A DNA stretch of 64,000 nucleotides, taken from NCBI RefSeq assembly GCF_002266285.1, contig NZ_NPMS01000001.1:868001-932000 (forward strand). The letters run 5' to 3'. A model generated the notes under the pieces. That model searched no databases, was not told the origin of the DNA, and saw nothing but the letters and a program-made list of their open reading frames with translations. This DNA is from Virgibacillus indicus. Its GTDB lineage: Bacteria > Bacillota > Bacilli > Bacillales > Amphibacillaceae. A program made the translations under genes and the position numbers. Below are positions 1-8,480 of the stretch, piece by piece (within the stretch, counting starts at the first letter, position 1; every line of letters starts with the position of its first letter).

Positions 1-5
1 GGCAC
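1..5 (-). CDS. divIVA: Probable start of divIVA (partial, runs off the left edge)
   Basis: On the minus strand AGGAGG (14-19) lies 8 nt before a GTG codon (5-3) followed by CC, so the protein would begin Met-Pro, as DivIVA does. DivIVA follows ylmH in B. subtilis. Only the start codon and two further bases are in the window, so the identification rests on synteny and the Met-Pro start. An ATG two bases upstream is the alternative start. Confidence 0.4.
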
Positions 6-166
6 ATTGGCCACCTCCTTAAAGAAATAATTAATTATTGCTTGCAGATGTCAAATTGAAGCAAGAAATTCATTGTCAATCTCCGTATTAATTATAAATT
101 TATAAAATTGCATTAAACGGTTATTCGACATAAAATAGGTTTATTCCTGCAAATTCATTAAAGTTT

Positions 167-943
167 TTATTTTAAAAGAGCAACTGTTATTCTCCATTTA
201 TCCTTCCGGGTTCTGCCATTTATTTTTACAAGTTTACTTCTGCCTTTTTTACGTGCAGAAACTAAATCACCCTCCTGAAGCATAAATTTCCCATCTTCAA
301 TTACCTTATGGTTTACTTTAACAAATTGTTTGCTGATATAATCGGTAGCATCTTTTCTTGAAATATTGTAAATTTCTTTAAGTACTGCATCGAGTCGCAA
401 AGAGGAAACAGTTTTATCTGCTTCTACCCAATTAGTGTCCATTTCTATTTTTGCTGAAAGCGGGAGTTCTTCAAGTTTTACATTGGCTTTCTTTACAGAG
501 GTTAGATTTGTCTTGACATATGCAGCAATTTCAGATGCCAATACGATTTGAATGATGCCATTATCTGCAAAAATATCCCCTAATTTTTTTCGTTTTATTC
601 CTGATGATAAGAAAGCCCCCATTACATCTCTGTGTTCCAGTTTAATAAATTTATCCTGGTAGGAAGCTTGAAGCAATGTCATCTGATAAGATCCTTCTGT
701 AATTTCTTCGTAAAATGGGGCGATGATCATTCTTTTTCTTTCCGTATGATCTCCGCCGCCATTTTTATACAATTTTAATTCATCATTTGCCGTTCCAATC
801 AGCATTTCCGTGATCTGCTGTTCCCTAGGATCGAGAAAATCAGTCAGTTTGTACTGATAAGTCAATTCCACCTGCTCTTTTAAGGAAATGATATAGTCGA
901 TAAATGGCTGTTCTTCTTTTCTAAAATGCTGATAAATGTCCAT
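167..943 (-). CDS. ylmH: YlmH, S4-domain RNA-binding protein
   Basis: The 258-residue protein matches the YlmH family: an N-terminal globular region followed by an S4 RNA-binding domain from about residue 182 to the end (LDAVLKEIYNISRKDA, then a KVNHKV strand). YlmH sits beside divIVA and sepF in Bacillales and in Gram-positive cocci. The family is reported to act on ribosomes or translation, so the division link is only contextual. The start ATG has an AAGGTG Shine-Dalgarno 8 nt upstream. It is the sixth gene of a tightly spaced minus-strand run, 11 nt after ylmG. Confidence 0.9.
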   Translation of the reverse strand: MDIYQHFRKEEQPFIDYIISLKEQVELTYQYKLTDFLDPREQQITEMLIGTANDELKLYKNGGGDHTERKRMIIAPFYEEITEGSYQMTLLQASYQDKFIKLEHRDVMGAFLSSGIKRKKLGDIFADNGIIQIVLASEIAAYVKTNLTSVKKANVKLEELPLSAKIEMDTNWVEADKTVSSLRLDAVLKEIYNISRKDATDYISKQFVKVNHKVIEDGKFMLQEGDLVSARKKGRSKLVKINGRTRKDKWRITVALLK

Positions 944-954
944 ATTAAATCACC

Positions 955-1215
955 TTAGAACATCCGGAACAGTTCCAGTAATCCCATTCGAGCGAGGTAC
1001 AGCACAAAAATACCTACAATTGGTGAAAAATCAATCATGCCAAGTGGTGGGATGAATTTCCGGAATTGCTCCAGATATGGTTCGCAAATTTTAGCAAGAA
1101 AGACGCCAAATGATGATTCACGTGCACCTGGAAACCATGACATAAATATATAAACAATTAGTGCATAACTGTATATTGTTAGAGCCATATTCAATACATT
1201 ATATAATTGGAACAT
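955..1215 (-). CDS. ylmG: YlmG, YggT-family membrane protein
   Basis: This 86-residue, very hydrophobic protein has the YggT-family layout of two membrane segments (about residues 8-28 and 62-82) around a conserved proline/glycine-rich loop ([10 protein letters not shown]). In Bacillales it lies between sepF and ylmH. Related proteins are linked to nucleoid or division-septum organisation and to potassium/osmotic tolerance, but the mechanism is unknown. Its ATG is 6 nt after the sepF stop, and its Shine-Dalgarno (AAGGATGG) is formed by the last sepF codons, so translational coupling is likely. Confidence 0.88.
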   Translation of the reverse strand: MFQLYNVLNMALTIYSYALIVYIFMSWFPGARESSFGVFLAKICEPYLEQFRKFIPPLGMIDFSPIVGIFVLYLARMGLLELFRMF

Positions 1216-1221
1216 TCATTA

Positions 1222-1653
1222 CTACCATCCTTTTTCAAATTCTTCTTCAGGAAATGTCTCTGAGATCGTACCGGAAACATCAACATTATCTGGTGTACAC
1301 AGGAATGTTTCGGCACCCAGCTTCTGTATATCTCCATTTACTGCATATACCGTACCGCTTAAAAAATCAACAATTCGTTTTGCCTGATTATTGTCAACAC
1401 GCTGCAGATTAATGACAACTGCCCTTCTGTTCACAATATTATCAGCAATTTCCTGAGCTTCATTATAGTTTCTCGGCTCACAAAGCACAACTTTGGAGGA
1501 AGGCTGCTGCATGCTAGTTAAATTAACAACATTTTGGCCGGTCTTCTTTTGGCTGAGTCTGTTTTCAGGCTCCCCTTTTTCTTCCTCAACATACTCATAT
1601 TCATACTCATCGTCCATGGTAAAGTAATTTTTGATTTTACTTTTAATGCTCAT
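1222..1653 (-). CDS. sepF: SepF, cell-division protein
   Basis: SepF is a cytoplasmic division protein that polymerises into rings, bundles FtsZ filaments and anchors them to the membrane. The 143-residue protein has the expected parts: an N-terminal amphipathic membrane-binding helix ([11 protein letters not shown]), an acidic linker (residues 14-40), and a C-terminal SepF core with the hallmark [19 protein letters not shown] stretch. The family length is about 150. It lies between ylmE and ylmG as in B. subtilis. Confidence 0.95.
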   Translation of the reverse strand: MSIKSKIKNYFTMDDEYEYEYVEEEKGEPENRLSQKKTGQNVVNLTSMQQPSSKVVLCEPRNYNEAQEIADNIVNRRAVVINLQRVDNNQAKRIVDFLSGTVYAVNGDIQKLGAETFLCTPDNVDVSGTISETFPEEEFEKGW

Positions 1654-1683
1654 TTTTACACCCCGCTCATCAGAATAAGTATT

Positions 1684-2364
1684 TTAGGATCCTACTAATT
1701 TTGAACCAACTCGAATATGTGTAGCTCCTTCTTCAACGGCCAAATCATAGTCATTGCTCATCCCCATTGATAAAAACTCACAGGGAGCATGAGGGAATTT
1801 TTTTTCCTTAATGGAATCTCTTAATTCCGCCAAATTCCTGAAAATCTCTCTTAAACGGTCTTTATCTTCAATATGTGGTGCCATTGTCATTAATCCGACA
1901 ACATGAACATTGCTGTATTTTTCAATTTCCTCAATAAACGGAATTACTTTACCAGGATCCAATCCATGTTTTGATTCTTCTCCACTCACATTTACCTGTA
2001 CAAAACAATCGACTGGTTTCTCAGCACGTTTATCAATTTCTTTGGCAAGAGACGAACGGTCCAGTGAGTGAAGCATGTGTACATGATTAATAACATCTTT
2101 TACTTTCCGTGACTGCATTGTTCCAATAAAGTGCCAGTTTGCTTTATTTCCAAAATGATTATATTTTTCCAGGAATCCCTCCAGCCGATTTTCGCCAAGG
2201 TTTGCAATTCCGGCATTTATTGTTTCTTCTGTTCGTTCTATTGTAACATATTTCGTAACCCCGATTATGGTAATTTCTTCAGGATTTCTGTTGCTTCTTT
2301 TACATGCTTGTCCTATCATTGATTGAATTTCTTCAAGATTTGCTGCTACATCCATTATAACCAT
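1684..2364 (-). CDS. ylmE: YlmE, PLP-binding YggS/PROSC-family protein
   Basis: This is a 226-residue single-domain protein with the alanine-racemase-like TIM-barrel fold, member of the YggS/PLPBP family. It binds pyridoxal 5'-phosphate and helps control free PLP and amino-acid pools; no catalytic reaction is established. Visible family motifs are IIGVTKYV, carrying the PLP-binding lysine, then NWHFIGTMQSRK and the phosphate-binding end LSMGMSNDYDLAVEEG. Two start codons compete. The first ATG is only 4 nt from GGAGG, and a second ATG three codons later (2355) has wider spacing. Confidence 0.93.
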   Translation of the reverse strand: MVIMDVAANLEEIQSMIGQACKRSNRNPEEITIIGVTKYVTIERTEETINAGIANLGENRLEGFLEKYNHFGNKANWHFIGTMQSRKVKDVINHVHMLHSLDRSSLAKEIDKRAEKPVDCFVQVNVSGEESKHGLDPGKVIPFIEEIEKYSNVHVVGLMTMAPHIEDKDRLREIFRNLAELRDSIKEKKFPHAPCEFLSMGMSNDYDLAVEEGATHIRVGSKLVGS

Positions 2365-2382
2365 TACTCCTCCCCCGTATAA

Positions 2383-3192
2383 TCATGCTGTAAACCCAAG
2401 GAACCCCAACATTCTCCCAGTTTTTCCATTATCTCTGCGATGTGAAAAAAATAAGTTTTCATCATAAAATGTGCAATAATTTGTTATATCTATATTATGA
2501 CGTAATACTCCACTTTGTAAAAGGATATCTACATTTATTTGCTTTAAATCCAACAGGCTGTGATTTTTCCCGTTCGGAAGCACTGTATTCTTCCGTAAGT
2601 CTGAAGGAATATGTTTAATAACATTTTCATCAACTTCATAGAAATTTTGAGAAATGCAAGGGCCAATTGCAACTAAAAGGTCAGCAGTATTCACTCCTTT
2701 ATTTTGGAGCTTTTGAACCATTTTCCCGGCCATTCGGTTTACCGTGCCTTTCCAGCCGGCATGTGCCAATCCAATATAACCCGTTTTTGGATCGTAGAAA
2801 AATAATGGAACACAATCAGCAAAAAAAGCAGTACACAAAACCCCTCCGCTGTTTGTAATCATACCATCTATTCCTTTAATGGCAGTCCCATAAGAAGTCG
2901 AACCCTTTCCTTTATCTTCACTTGTAATCTGTTTTACATTTGTTTGATGTATTTGTTCACCCGAGACCCAGTTTTCCATGGGAATATGTATTTTTTTTGA
3001 GAGCAGCTTCTTATTTTCAATCACATTATCTGGATCATCGTTTACATGTAACCCGCAATTTAACGCATGAAATGGAGGGGAGCTCACCCCTCCATTTCTT
3101 ACTGTAAAGCCAGCCATTAATTTAGGATTGATTTTCTGCCATTTTTCTATGTGCAAATAAGATTCATTTCTATGTACAAATGGTTCGGTCAT
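2383..3192 (-). CDS. ylmD: YlmD, multicopper polyphenol oxidase (laccase-like, PgeF/YfiH family)
   Basis: The 269-residue protein belongs to the YfiH/YlmD family. Some members act as purine nucleoside phosphorylase/adenosine deaminase, and the E. coli homologue edits UDP-MurNAc precursors, so the physiological substrate here is uncertain. Conserved metal/active-site motifs are visible: FADCVPLFFYDP, GLAHAGWKGTV and GPCISQNFYEV. The ATG is preceded by GGAGGTAGCTAACCA. It starts the ylmD-ylmE-sepF-ylmG-ylmH run. Confidence 0.9.
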   Translation of the reverse strand: MTEPFVHRNESYLHIEKWQKINPKLMAGFTVRNGGVSSPPFHALNCGLHVNDDPDNVIENKKLLSKKIHIPMENWVSGEQIHQTNVKQITSEDKGKGSTSYGTAIKGIDGMITNSGGVLCTAFFADCVPLFFYDPKTGYIGLAHAGWKGTVNRMAGKMVQKLQNKGVNTADLLVAIGPCISQNFYEVDENVIKHIPSDLRKNTVLPNGKNHSLLDLKQINVDILLQSGVLRHNIDITNYCTFYDENLFFSHRRDNGKTGRMLGFLGFTA

Positions 3193-3247
3193 TGGTTAGC
3201 TACCTCCAAAACTATTTCTGTACCATTTTAACATATTTTCCACTTTT

Positions 3248-3529
3248 TTATAAATTGTTGTCATTTGAAAGGCTCTCTGAATATAATGCCGGCCTCTTTA
3301 TTCCATTCACCAGAATAACATCCGATCCTATTCTTACAATTTGATTCCATTGTATGACCAATTCACCAGGCTTTCCAAAAAAACCACCGCTTTTTTCTTT
3401 CAAAGGAATTATAATTGCAGTAATTCTTCCACTGTGTGTATCTATTTCCAAATCCGAAATATGTCCTAAACGACTGCCATCATCAATAATTATAACTTCT
3501 TTTACCTGAAGCTCTGACAGTTTAATCAT
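3248..3529 (-). CDS. ylmC: YlmC/YmxH-family PRC-barrel sporulation protein
   Basis: A 93-residue protein of the YlmC/YmxH family, a small PRC-barrel fold seen only in spore formers. The core reads LSELQVKEVIIIDDGSRLG followed by ISDLEID and an IPLKEKSGGFFGKP loop. Its function is not established; the family is annotated as sporulation-associated. The chosen ATG (3529) follows AAGGTGGGG by 8 nt; a GTG three codons earlier is in frame but poorly placed. It lies between the sigG terminator and ylmD. Confidence 0.88.
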   Translation of the reverse strand: MIKLSELQVKEVIIIDDGSRLGHISDLEIDTHSGRITAIIIPLKEKSGGFFGKPGELVIQWNQIVRIGSDVILVNGIKRPALYSESLSNDNNL

Positions 3530-3592
3530 TATCCTCACCCCACCTTACTTTTAAATATATGCAGGAAGTTTGGATACTTTCTTATATTGGAC

Positions 3593-3637
3593 AAAAAAAA
3601 AAAGGATCAGGCAGAAACCTGTTCCTTTTGTTTTTTA
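3593..3637 (-). terminator. Terminator downstream of sigG
   Basis: An imperfect inverted repeat (AAAAGGA-T-CAGG / CCTG-T-TCCTTTT, 6-nt loop) is followed on the minus strand by a run of about 12 T. It would end the sigG transcript before ylmC. The other strand also carries a T-rich tail, so it may work both ways. Confidence 0.75.
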
Positions 3638-3652
3638 TTTCATTGATATTTT

Positions 3653-3829
3653 GGTCACTTGCTTATGCCTTCCGTCGCTGGGCAAGCCCGCTTCACTTTT
3701 CTTGTCTAGTGCCGCGTGGGCTAGCGACTACTGTCATAAGCAATTGACACTACAAACGCGAAAGTTCACGCGTTTTTCGGTCACTTGCTTATGCCTTCCG
3801 TCGCTGGGCAAGCCCGCTTCACTTTTCTT
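3653..3829. repeat. Two identical 51-bp direct repeats, 126 bp apart
   Basis: Positions 3653-3703 and 3779-3829 are identical over 51 bp, starting GGTCACTTGCTTATGCC and ending CGCTTCACTTTTCTT. The second copy runs into the sigG stop codon. Between them, GTCATAAGCAATTGACA (3733-3749) is an imperfect inverted copy of the repeat start, and a CGCGAA/TTCACGCG palindrome follows. The sequence is richer in GC than its surroundings and contains the phrase TGTCTAGTG plus CTAGCGACTA, which recalls common Bacillaceae intergenic repeats. No credible gene is seen. Confidence 0.85.
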
Positions 3830-4611
3830 TATTCAAACATCTGTTTGTTCATTTGGCTGATGGCAGCTTTTTCGAGGCGGGATACTTGGGCTTGGGAGAT
3901 GCCGATTTCATCTGCAACTTCCATTTGTGTTTTGCCCTGAAAAAATCGCTTATTCAATATCATTTTTTCTCTTTCATTTAACTGAATCATTCCCTCCTTT
4001 AATGAAAGCTTATCAAGCCAGGTTGAATCCTTATCTTTATCATCACTAATCTGATCCAATACAAAAATTGGGTCTCCTCCATCATTATAGATTGGTTCAA
4101 ATAATGATACGGGATCCTGAATAGCATCAAGTGCAAATACAATGTCCGAGTGGGGAATTCCCATCTCTTCTGCTATTTCCATTGGAGTAGGTTCCTTGGA
4201 CGTTTTATTAATAAGCTTTTCTCTTACCTGCAATGCTTTATAGGCAATATCACGCAAGGATCTAGATACTCTAATAGGGTTATTATCTCTTAAATACCTT
4301 CTTATTTCACCAATGATCATAGGAACAGCATATGTGGAAAATCTGACATTATGTGCTAAATCAAAATTATCAATAGATTTCATTAGACCAATACAACCGA
4401 CTTGGAATAGATCATCTACATATTCACCCCTGTTATTAAATCGCTGGATGACACTTAATACAAGCCGCAGATTTCCATTTACAAGTTCTTCTCGTGCTGA
4501 CAAATCACCATCCTGCTGCATTTTTACAAAAAGTTTGCGCATTTCATCATTTTTTAATACTGGTAACTTTGATGTATCAACACCACAAATTTCAACTTTA
4601 TGTCTAGTCAC
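3829..4611 (-). CDS. sigG: RNA polymerase sigma factor SigG (late forespore)
   Basis: SigG directs late forespore transcription during sporulation. The 260-residue protein is nearly collinear with B. subtilis SigG: the diagnostic N-terminus KVEICGVDTSKLPVLKN, sigma-70 region 2 (LRLVLSVIQRFNNRGEYVDD), region 3, and a C-terminal region 4 helix-turn-helix (TQMEVADEIGISQAQVSRLE). Translation starts at GTG, 10 nt after GGGAGGG. It lies downstream of spoIIGA-sigE, as in other spore formers, and has its own SigF-type promoter (4651-4680). Confidence 0.97.
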   Translation of the reverse strand: MTRHKVEICGVDTSKLPVLKNDEMRKLFVKMQQDGDLSAREELVNGNLRLVLSVIQRFNNRGEYVDDLFQVGCIGLMKSIDNFDLAHNVRFSTYAVPMIIGEIRRYLRDNNPIRVSRSLRDIAYKALQVREKLINKTSKEPTPMEIAEEMGIPHSDIVFALDAIQDPVSLFEPIYNDGGDPIFVLDQISDDKDKDSTWLDKLSLKEGMIQLNEREKMILNKRFFQGKTQMEVADEIGISQAQVSRLEKAAISQMNKQMFE

Positions 4612-4650
4612 TTTTGTTCAACCCTCCCAGTTGGTGATGCTGTTCATGGA

Positions 4651-4680
4651 CAGTATCTCCGCATGAGAGGATTTTTATGC
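4651..4680 (-). promoter_or_regulatory. SigF-type promoter of sigG
   Basis: On the minus strand GCATA (4680-4676), a 15-bp spacer and GGAGATACTG (4660-4651) match the SigF consensus GYATA-N15-17-GGNRANAHTR at every defined position (consensus recalled, not looked up). It lies about 40 bp before the GTG of sigG. SigF-dependent expression of sigG is established in B. subtilis. Confidence 0.75.
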
Positions 4681-4735
4681 AGTTACATTCAGCAGGAATT
4701 CCACTAAAGTTTACTCTTGCTTATGCACATCAAGG

Positions 4736-5458
4736 CTAAACCATTTTATTAAATTCTTTTTTTAGTCGTCGGATTATTTTTTTCTCAAGTCTGGATATAT
4801 AAGATTGCGAAATCCCTAACATATCAGCGACATCTTTTTGGGTCTTTTCATCTTCTCCCACTAATCCAAAACGCAATTCCATAATTTGTTTTTCACGATC
4901 ACTCAACTGGGACAACGCACTTTTCAGCAGCGATTTATCCACATTTGATTCCAGATTTTTTGTTATAATATCTTCCTCCGTACCCAGCACATCTGATAAT
5001 AATAATTCATTTCCATCCCAATCAATATTTAAAGGCTCATCAAAGGATATTTCCGATTTTAATTTGTTATTTCTCCGTAAATACATCAAAATTTCGTTTT
5101 CAATACATCTTGATGCATAAGTTGCCAATTTTATTTTCTTTTCGGGATTAAACGTATTTACTGCTTTAATTAAACCAATGGTTCCAATACTTATCAGATC
5201 CTCAATATTTATGCCCGTATTTTCAAATTTGCGGGCAATATATACAACAAGGCGCAAGTTTCGCTCGATTAGCACTGCTCTTGCAGCTTTATCGCCTTTA
5301 GGAAGCAGCTGCAATAACTCCTGCTCCTCCTGTTTGGAAAGGGGCGGTGGCAATGCTTCACTACCGCCAATATAATATATTTCTTCTGATTTAACACCAA
5401 TTTTCATTAATAACTTATACCATTGTAATCTTAAACTAAGTTTCCACGATTTCAACAC
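4736..5458 (-). CDS. sigE: RNA polymerase sigma factor SigE precursor (early mother cell)
   Basis: SigE drives early mother-cell transcription. The 240-residue protein carries the N-terminal pro-sequence (about residues 1-28, amphipathic, ending before [12 protein letters not shown]) that SpoIIGA cleaves. Sigma region 2 ([20 protein letters not shown]) and a region 4 helix-turn-helix ([20 protein letters not shown]) follow. The start appears to be GTG, 6 nt from AAAGGAG, with a TTG codon directly after it as alternative. It is 11 nt downstream of spoIIGA and so shares the spoIIG transcript. Confidence 0.97.
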   Translation of the reverse strand: MLKSWKLSLRLQWYKLLMKIGVKSEEIYYIGGSEALPPPLSKQEEQELLQLLPKGDKAARAVLIERNLRLVVYIARKFENTGINIEDLISIGTIGLIKAVNTFNPEKKIKLATYASRCIENEILMYLRRNNKLKSEISFDEPLNIDWDGNELLLSDVLGTEEDIITKNLESNVDKSLLKSALSQLSDREKQIMELRFGLVGEDEKTQKDVADMLGISQSYISRLEKKIIRRLKKEFNKMV

Positions 5459-5469
5459 CCATCTCTCCT

Positions 5470-6390
5470 TTAAGCAGAATAAACTGTTGCTAATTTTATA
5501 ATTTGCGGCTGCAGCAGACAGTGATAGCTTTGATCCTTTGTTAAATCAGCAAACTGAATGCCAATTAATAATTTATTTGTAATAATTTTCTGGTTCTCAT
5601 AATAGACAACTAATTTATCGGGTCTCAATCCGATCAAAAACATTCCACTTCCCTGTACTCCCTGATATGGAACAATATGAACATATTTTTCCCACGCTTT
5701 TGGAAGATTTTCAAAATCAAGGTTATCGTTAGCGTCCTTTAATTGCTTCCACTCGCTTTCAGTAAACCATTTTTTTAAAAAAGATTGATCACAGATAATG
5801 ACAGGCATTTTTGTCAAGGGATCTACCAGCTGATTCCCGCTATCAATATATCCGGTTGTTGAATAGATTTTATTTCTGATTTGAATACTGACTGGATATT
5901 GCTGGTCATACCGGATTTTTTCAGCTGCATGCTTGTCCATACGGGATTTTGTAAAGATCCAGATGATTGGAAAGCCAACAGCGATAAATATCCAGCTGAC
6001 AGGATCCCCGTACCCACTGTTATATGTAAGCAGTCCACTTGATGAAACCCCTACCGGATTTTGAAAGAGAAAATGAATTGCGACTAGTCCACCCCCCATT
6101 GCAAAAGTTGTAAAATAAAATAAGAGAAGTAATTTCATCATTCGATATATATTTGTAAAACCGAATGCGCAAATAATAATAAAAATGGAATACATAAATT
6201 TTCCTGTTACACTTGAGACAAATGAATCTGGAAAATATATCGAAATTGGTACAAGTAATGAGGCAATGAAAGCTCCAAACGCAATTCTCAATTTTCTTGT
6301 GCCGTCTCTAGCAAGTGCTTGTGTCAACATTAACAGCATCATGTCCAGGAAAAAGTTTAAAGTCCAGACAGCATCAAGATAAATAGTCAA
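5470..6390 (-). CDS. spoIIGA: SpoIIGA, pro-SigE processing aspartic protease
   Basis: SpoIIGA is the membrane protease that removes the SigE pro-sequence after a signal from the forespore protein SpoIIR. The N-terminal half has about five membrane segments starting [19 protein letters not shown]. The C-terminal half carries the aspartic-protease motif [13 protein letters not shown], where the D of DSGN is the catalytic residue in the family. I start it at TTG (6390), after an AGGAAAGGAAGAGG purine tract, giving 306 residues against 309 in B. subtilis. An ATG 29 codons upstream opens the frame but makes the protein too long. Confidence 0.95.
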   Translation of the reverse strand: MTIYLDAVWTLNFFLDMMLLMLTQALARDGTRKLRIAFGAFIASLLVPISIYFPDSFVSSVTGKFMYSIFIIICAFGFTNIYRMMKLLLLFYFTTFAMGGGLVAIHFLFQNPVGVSSSGLLTYNSGYGDPVSWIFIAVGFPIIWIFTKSRMDKHAAEKIRYDQQYPVSIQIRNKIYSTTGYIDSGNQLVDPLTKMPVIICDQSFLKKWFTESEWKQLKDANDNLDFENLPKAWEKYVHIVPYQGVQGSGMFLIGLRPDKLVVYYENQKIITNKLLIGIQFADLTKDQSYHCLLQPQIIKLATVYSA

Positions 6391-6458
6391 TATCCTCTTC
6401 CTTTCCTCTGAATGTAATGCCAAAAGTAATAGCTGCATCATATTATGGGTTTCCTCAA

Positions 6459-6546
6459 AGTATAGCGAAGCCTGCAAGCAAAGTCTGTCACTTCTTGTAT
6501 GAGGAATGGGGCTAATTTTAACTACTTATCGGGGAGTTTGTCGTGA
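6459..6546 (-). promoter_or_regulatory. Spo0A-type promoter of the spoIIG operon
   Basis: Minus-strand GTGACA (6491-6486) and TATACT (6464-6459) are separated by 21 bp, far longer than the usual 17. B. subtilis spoIIG also has an over-long spacer and needs Spo0A-P. About 45 bp upstream of the -35 element, TTTGTCGTGA (plus strand 6537-6546) resembles a 0A box with one or two mismatches. The RNA start would be near 6452, about 60 nt before the TTG. Confidence 0.55.
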
Positions 6547-6640
6547 GAAAATTTCTATTACAACTATAGAGACGTCGCAGTTGATGTAAATTGCGAAGTA
6601 AAACTGTATTGAAAGTACATTAGAAGTGTTTTACAGGAAA

Positions 6641-7031
6641 AATTAAGATGAAAAGCGTTAAAAAAGGTCACATAGAAGCGTTATACAGTAATACATTTCA
6701 TTCGCACACTCATCAAGGGTATGAGTGCTCGAATGCAGGAAAAAACTATTTATTCGTACACTCATCAAGGGTATGAGTGCTCGAATGCAGGAAAAAACTA
6801 TTCATTCGTACACTCATCAAGGGTATGAGTGCTCGAATGCGGGAAGATACTATTCATTCGTTAACTTATCAAGGTTATGAGTGCTCGAATGCAGGAAAAA
6901 ACTATTCATTCGTACACTCATCAAGGGTATGAATGCACGAATGCAGGAAAAAACTATTCATTCGTAAAGTCATTGAAGTTATGAGGGACAAATCAAGATG
7001 ATATGCGTAGAGAAGGTCACAAAGACGCTGG
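6641..7031. repeat. Imperfect direct repeats bracketing the 52-bp array
   Basis: The left copy (6641-6681) and right copy (6991-7031) share AAGATGA, GCGT and AAGGTCACA in the same order and spacing apart from one missing base. They bracket the array exactly. Both carry the core GGTCACA-(T/A)-AGA, which also occurs in the tandem units of the dispersed composite repeats. Confidence 0.75.
6699..6990. repeat. Tandem array of five 52-bp hairpin repeats plus a degenerate sixth
   Basis: Units start at 6699, 6751, 6803, 6855 and 6907, each exactly 52 bp, and a decayed sixth runs from 6959. Each unit folds as CATTCG-TA-CACTCAT, a 7-nt loop CAAGGGT, then ATGAGTG-CT-CGAATG, a 13-bp interrupted stem. 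A spacer GCAGGAAAAAACTATT-like tail joins units. Because 52 is not a multiple of three, a repeated peptide is excluded. Confidence 0.93.
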
Positions 7032-7164
7032 GATTTCAGCAGATGCTTTTCCTGCATCGGTAGTTCCATTACTATTTAAAGTTAGTTCGCAGTCTATAGA
7101 AACTGTGAAGTTTATAGGGTAACAAATTTTACATAAAGAACTTATTTTATAGAATTTCATACAC

Positions 7165-7208
7165 AAAAAAAGCAAACAGATATCAATTAAGATAACTGTT
7201 TGCTTTTA
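7165..7208 (-). terminator. Terminator after ftsZ
   Basis: A perfect inverted repeat AAAAGCAAACAG / CTGTTTGCTTTT with a 16-nt loop is followed on the minus strand by T7. It lies 15 bp after the ftsZ stop and closes the ftsA-ftsZ transcript. Confidence 0.9.
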
Positions 7209-7222
7209 AGTTATTAACACCT

Positions 7223-8371
7223 TTAGCGGCGGTTGCGATTTCGATTTCTCAGGAAAGTAGGAATATCCAATGTATCTTCTTCCTGCTTCGGACGTTGTTG
7301 CTGCTGCTGTTGTTGGATCGGTTCTCTTGGTACATCATCTGTTGCTCTAGTCGCAGCATGCTGATTATGGTTAATTAAAGGACGCTGCTGTTTCGGCTGA
7401 TTTTCTGCTCGCTTAACAGATTCATCAAAGCCTGTGGCGATTACTGTAACAACAATCTCATCATTCAGATTCTCATTTATAACAGAACCGAAGATAACAT
7501 TTACCTCACTATCTGCTGCAGAGGTTACCAAGTCTGCTGCTTCCTGTACTTCATACAGACTCAGATTGGTACCACCAGTAATGTTCATTAAAATTCCATG
7601 AGCACCATCGATAGAGGTTTCAAGCAGTGGAGATGAAATTGCCTTTTTCGCAGCTTCTGTAGCTCGGGTCTCCCCTGTTGCGACACCAATCCCCATTAAT
7701 GCAGACCCTTTATCGAACATAATTGTTTTAACATCCGCAAAGTCTACATTAATCAGCCCTGGTTTAGCAATTAGATCGGAAATACCTTGTACCCCTTGAC
7801 GCAGAACATTGTCTGCCTCACGGAAAGCTTCCAGCATTGGTGTATTTTTATCCACTATTTCCAGTAAACGGTCATTTGGAATGACAATTAATGTATCCAC
7901 AGCATTTTTCAAGGCCTCTATCCCGGAAATAGCCTGTGTAGATCTTCTTCTTCCTTCGAAGGAAAATGGTCTTGTTACAACACCGACTGTTAATGCGCCA
8001 AGGTCCTTGGCAATTTGAGCAATAACGGGAGCTGCCCCGGTACCAGTTCCTCCACCCATGCCAGCTGTTACAAAAATCATGTCTGCACCTTGCAGCACTT
8101 CCTGAAGCTGATCTTTACTTTCTTCGGCAGCCTTTTTCCCAACTTCAGGATTGGCTCCTGCACCCAATCCACGGGTTAGCTTTCCGCCAATTTGTATTTT
8201 CACTTCTGCTTTTGATAAATTCAATGCTTGTGCATCTGTATTTACAGCGATGAATTCAACACCTTCAACACCGTGTTCAATCATTCGGTTGACAGCGTTA
8301 TTACCACCGCCACCTACGCCAATAACTTTAATTGTTGCAAGTTCTTCCATATTTGTATCAAACTCTAACAT
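7223..8371 (-). CDS. ftsZ: FtsZ, tubulin-like cell-division GTPase
   Basis: FtsZ forms the cytokinetic ring. The 382-residue protein has the GTPase domain with the tubulin signature [15 protein letters not shown] and the T7-loop region ([11 protein letters not shown]), then the C-terminal polymerisation domain. A Gln-rich linker (about 330-362) leads to the conserved C-terminal peptide [17 protein letters not shown], which binds FtsA and SepF. The ATG has an ideal AGGAGG Shine-Dalgarno. It is 109 bp downstream of ftsA. Confidence 0.98.
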   Translation of the reverse strand: MLEFDTNMEELATIKVIGVGGGGNNAVNRMIEHGVEGVEFIAVNTDAQALNLSKAEVKIQIGGKLTRGLGAGANPEVGKKAAEESKDQLQEVLQGADMIFVTAGMGGGTGTGAAPVIAQIAKDLGALTVGVVTRPFSFEGRRRSTQAISGIEALKNAVDTLIVIPNDRLLEIVDKNTPMLEAFREADNVLRQGVQGISDLIAKPGLINVDFADVKTIMFDKGSALMGIGVATGETRATEAAKKAISSPLLETSIDGAHGILMNITGGTNLSLYEVQEAADLVTSAADSEVNVIFGSVINENLNDEIVVTVIATGFDESVKRAENQPKQQRPLINHNQHAATRATDDVPREPIQQQQQQQRPKQEEDTLDIPTFLRNRNRNRR

Positions 8372-8480
8372 ATTTCGTTCCTCCTAATATGCAAAATTAC
8401 AAGAGTTCCAGAAGCTAATTTTATAGTGTTATATAATAAACACGCTATATTGTTGAAATTCATTTCTCAGGAAGAATTGA

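Larger units (their letters stand above)
6492..7164. other. Gene-free region holding a hairpin repeat array and its flanks
   Basis: No coding frame is credible between the spoIIGA promoter and the ftsZ terminator. Outside the array (6699-6990) there are two imperfect direct repeats (6641-6681 and 6991-7031). Two short motifs, GTCGCAGTTG near 6572 and TTCGCAGTCTATAG near 7083, recall the ends of the composite repeats at 30, 36.4 and 43 kb. Confidence 0.7.

Noticed and set aside
3559..3860. Overlapping plus-strand frames opposite the sigG 3' end
   Set aside because: They run through the sigG terminator and the duplicated 51-bp repeat, so the same peptide appears twice by duplication; no ribosome-binding site.
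6699..6990. Array read as a CRISPR locus
   Set aside because: The whole 52-bp unit is repeated, so there are no unique spacers, and no cas genes are nearby.
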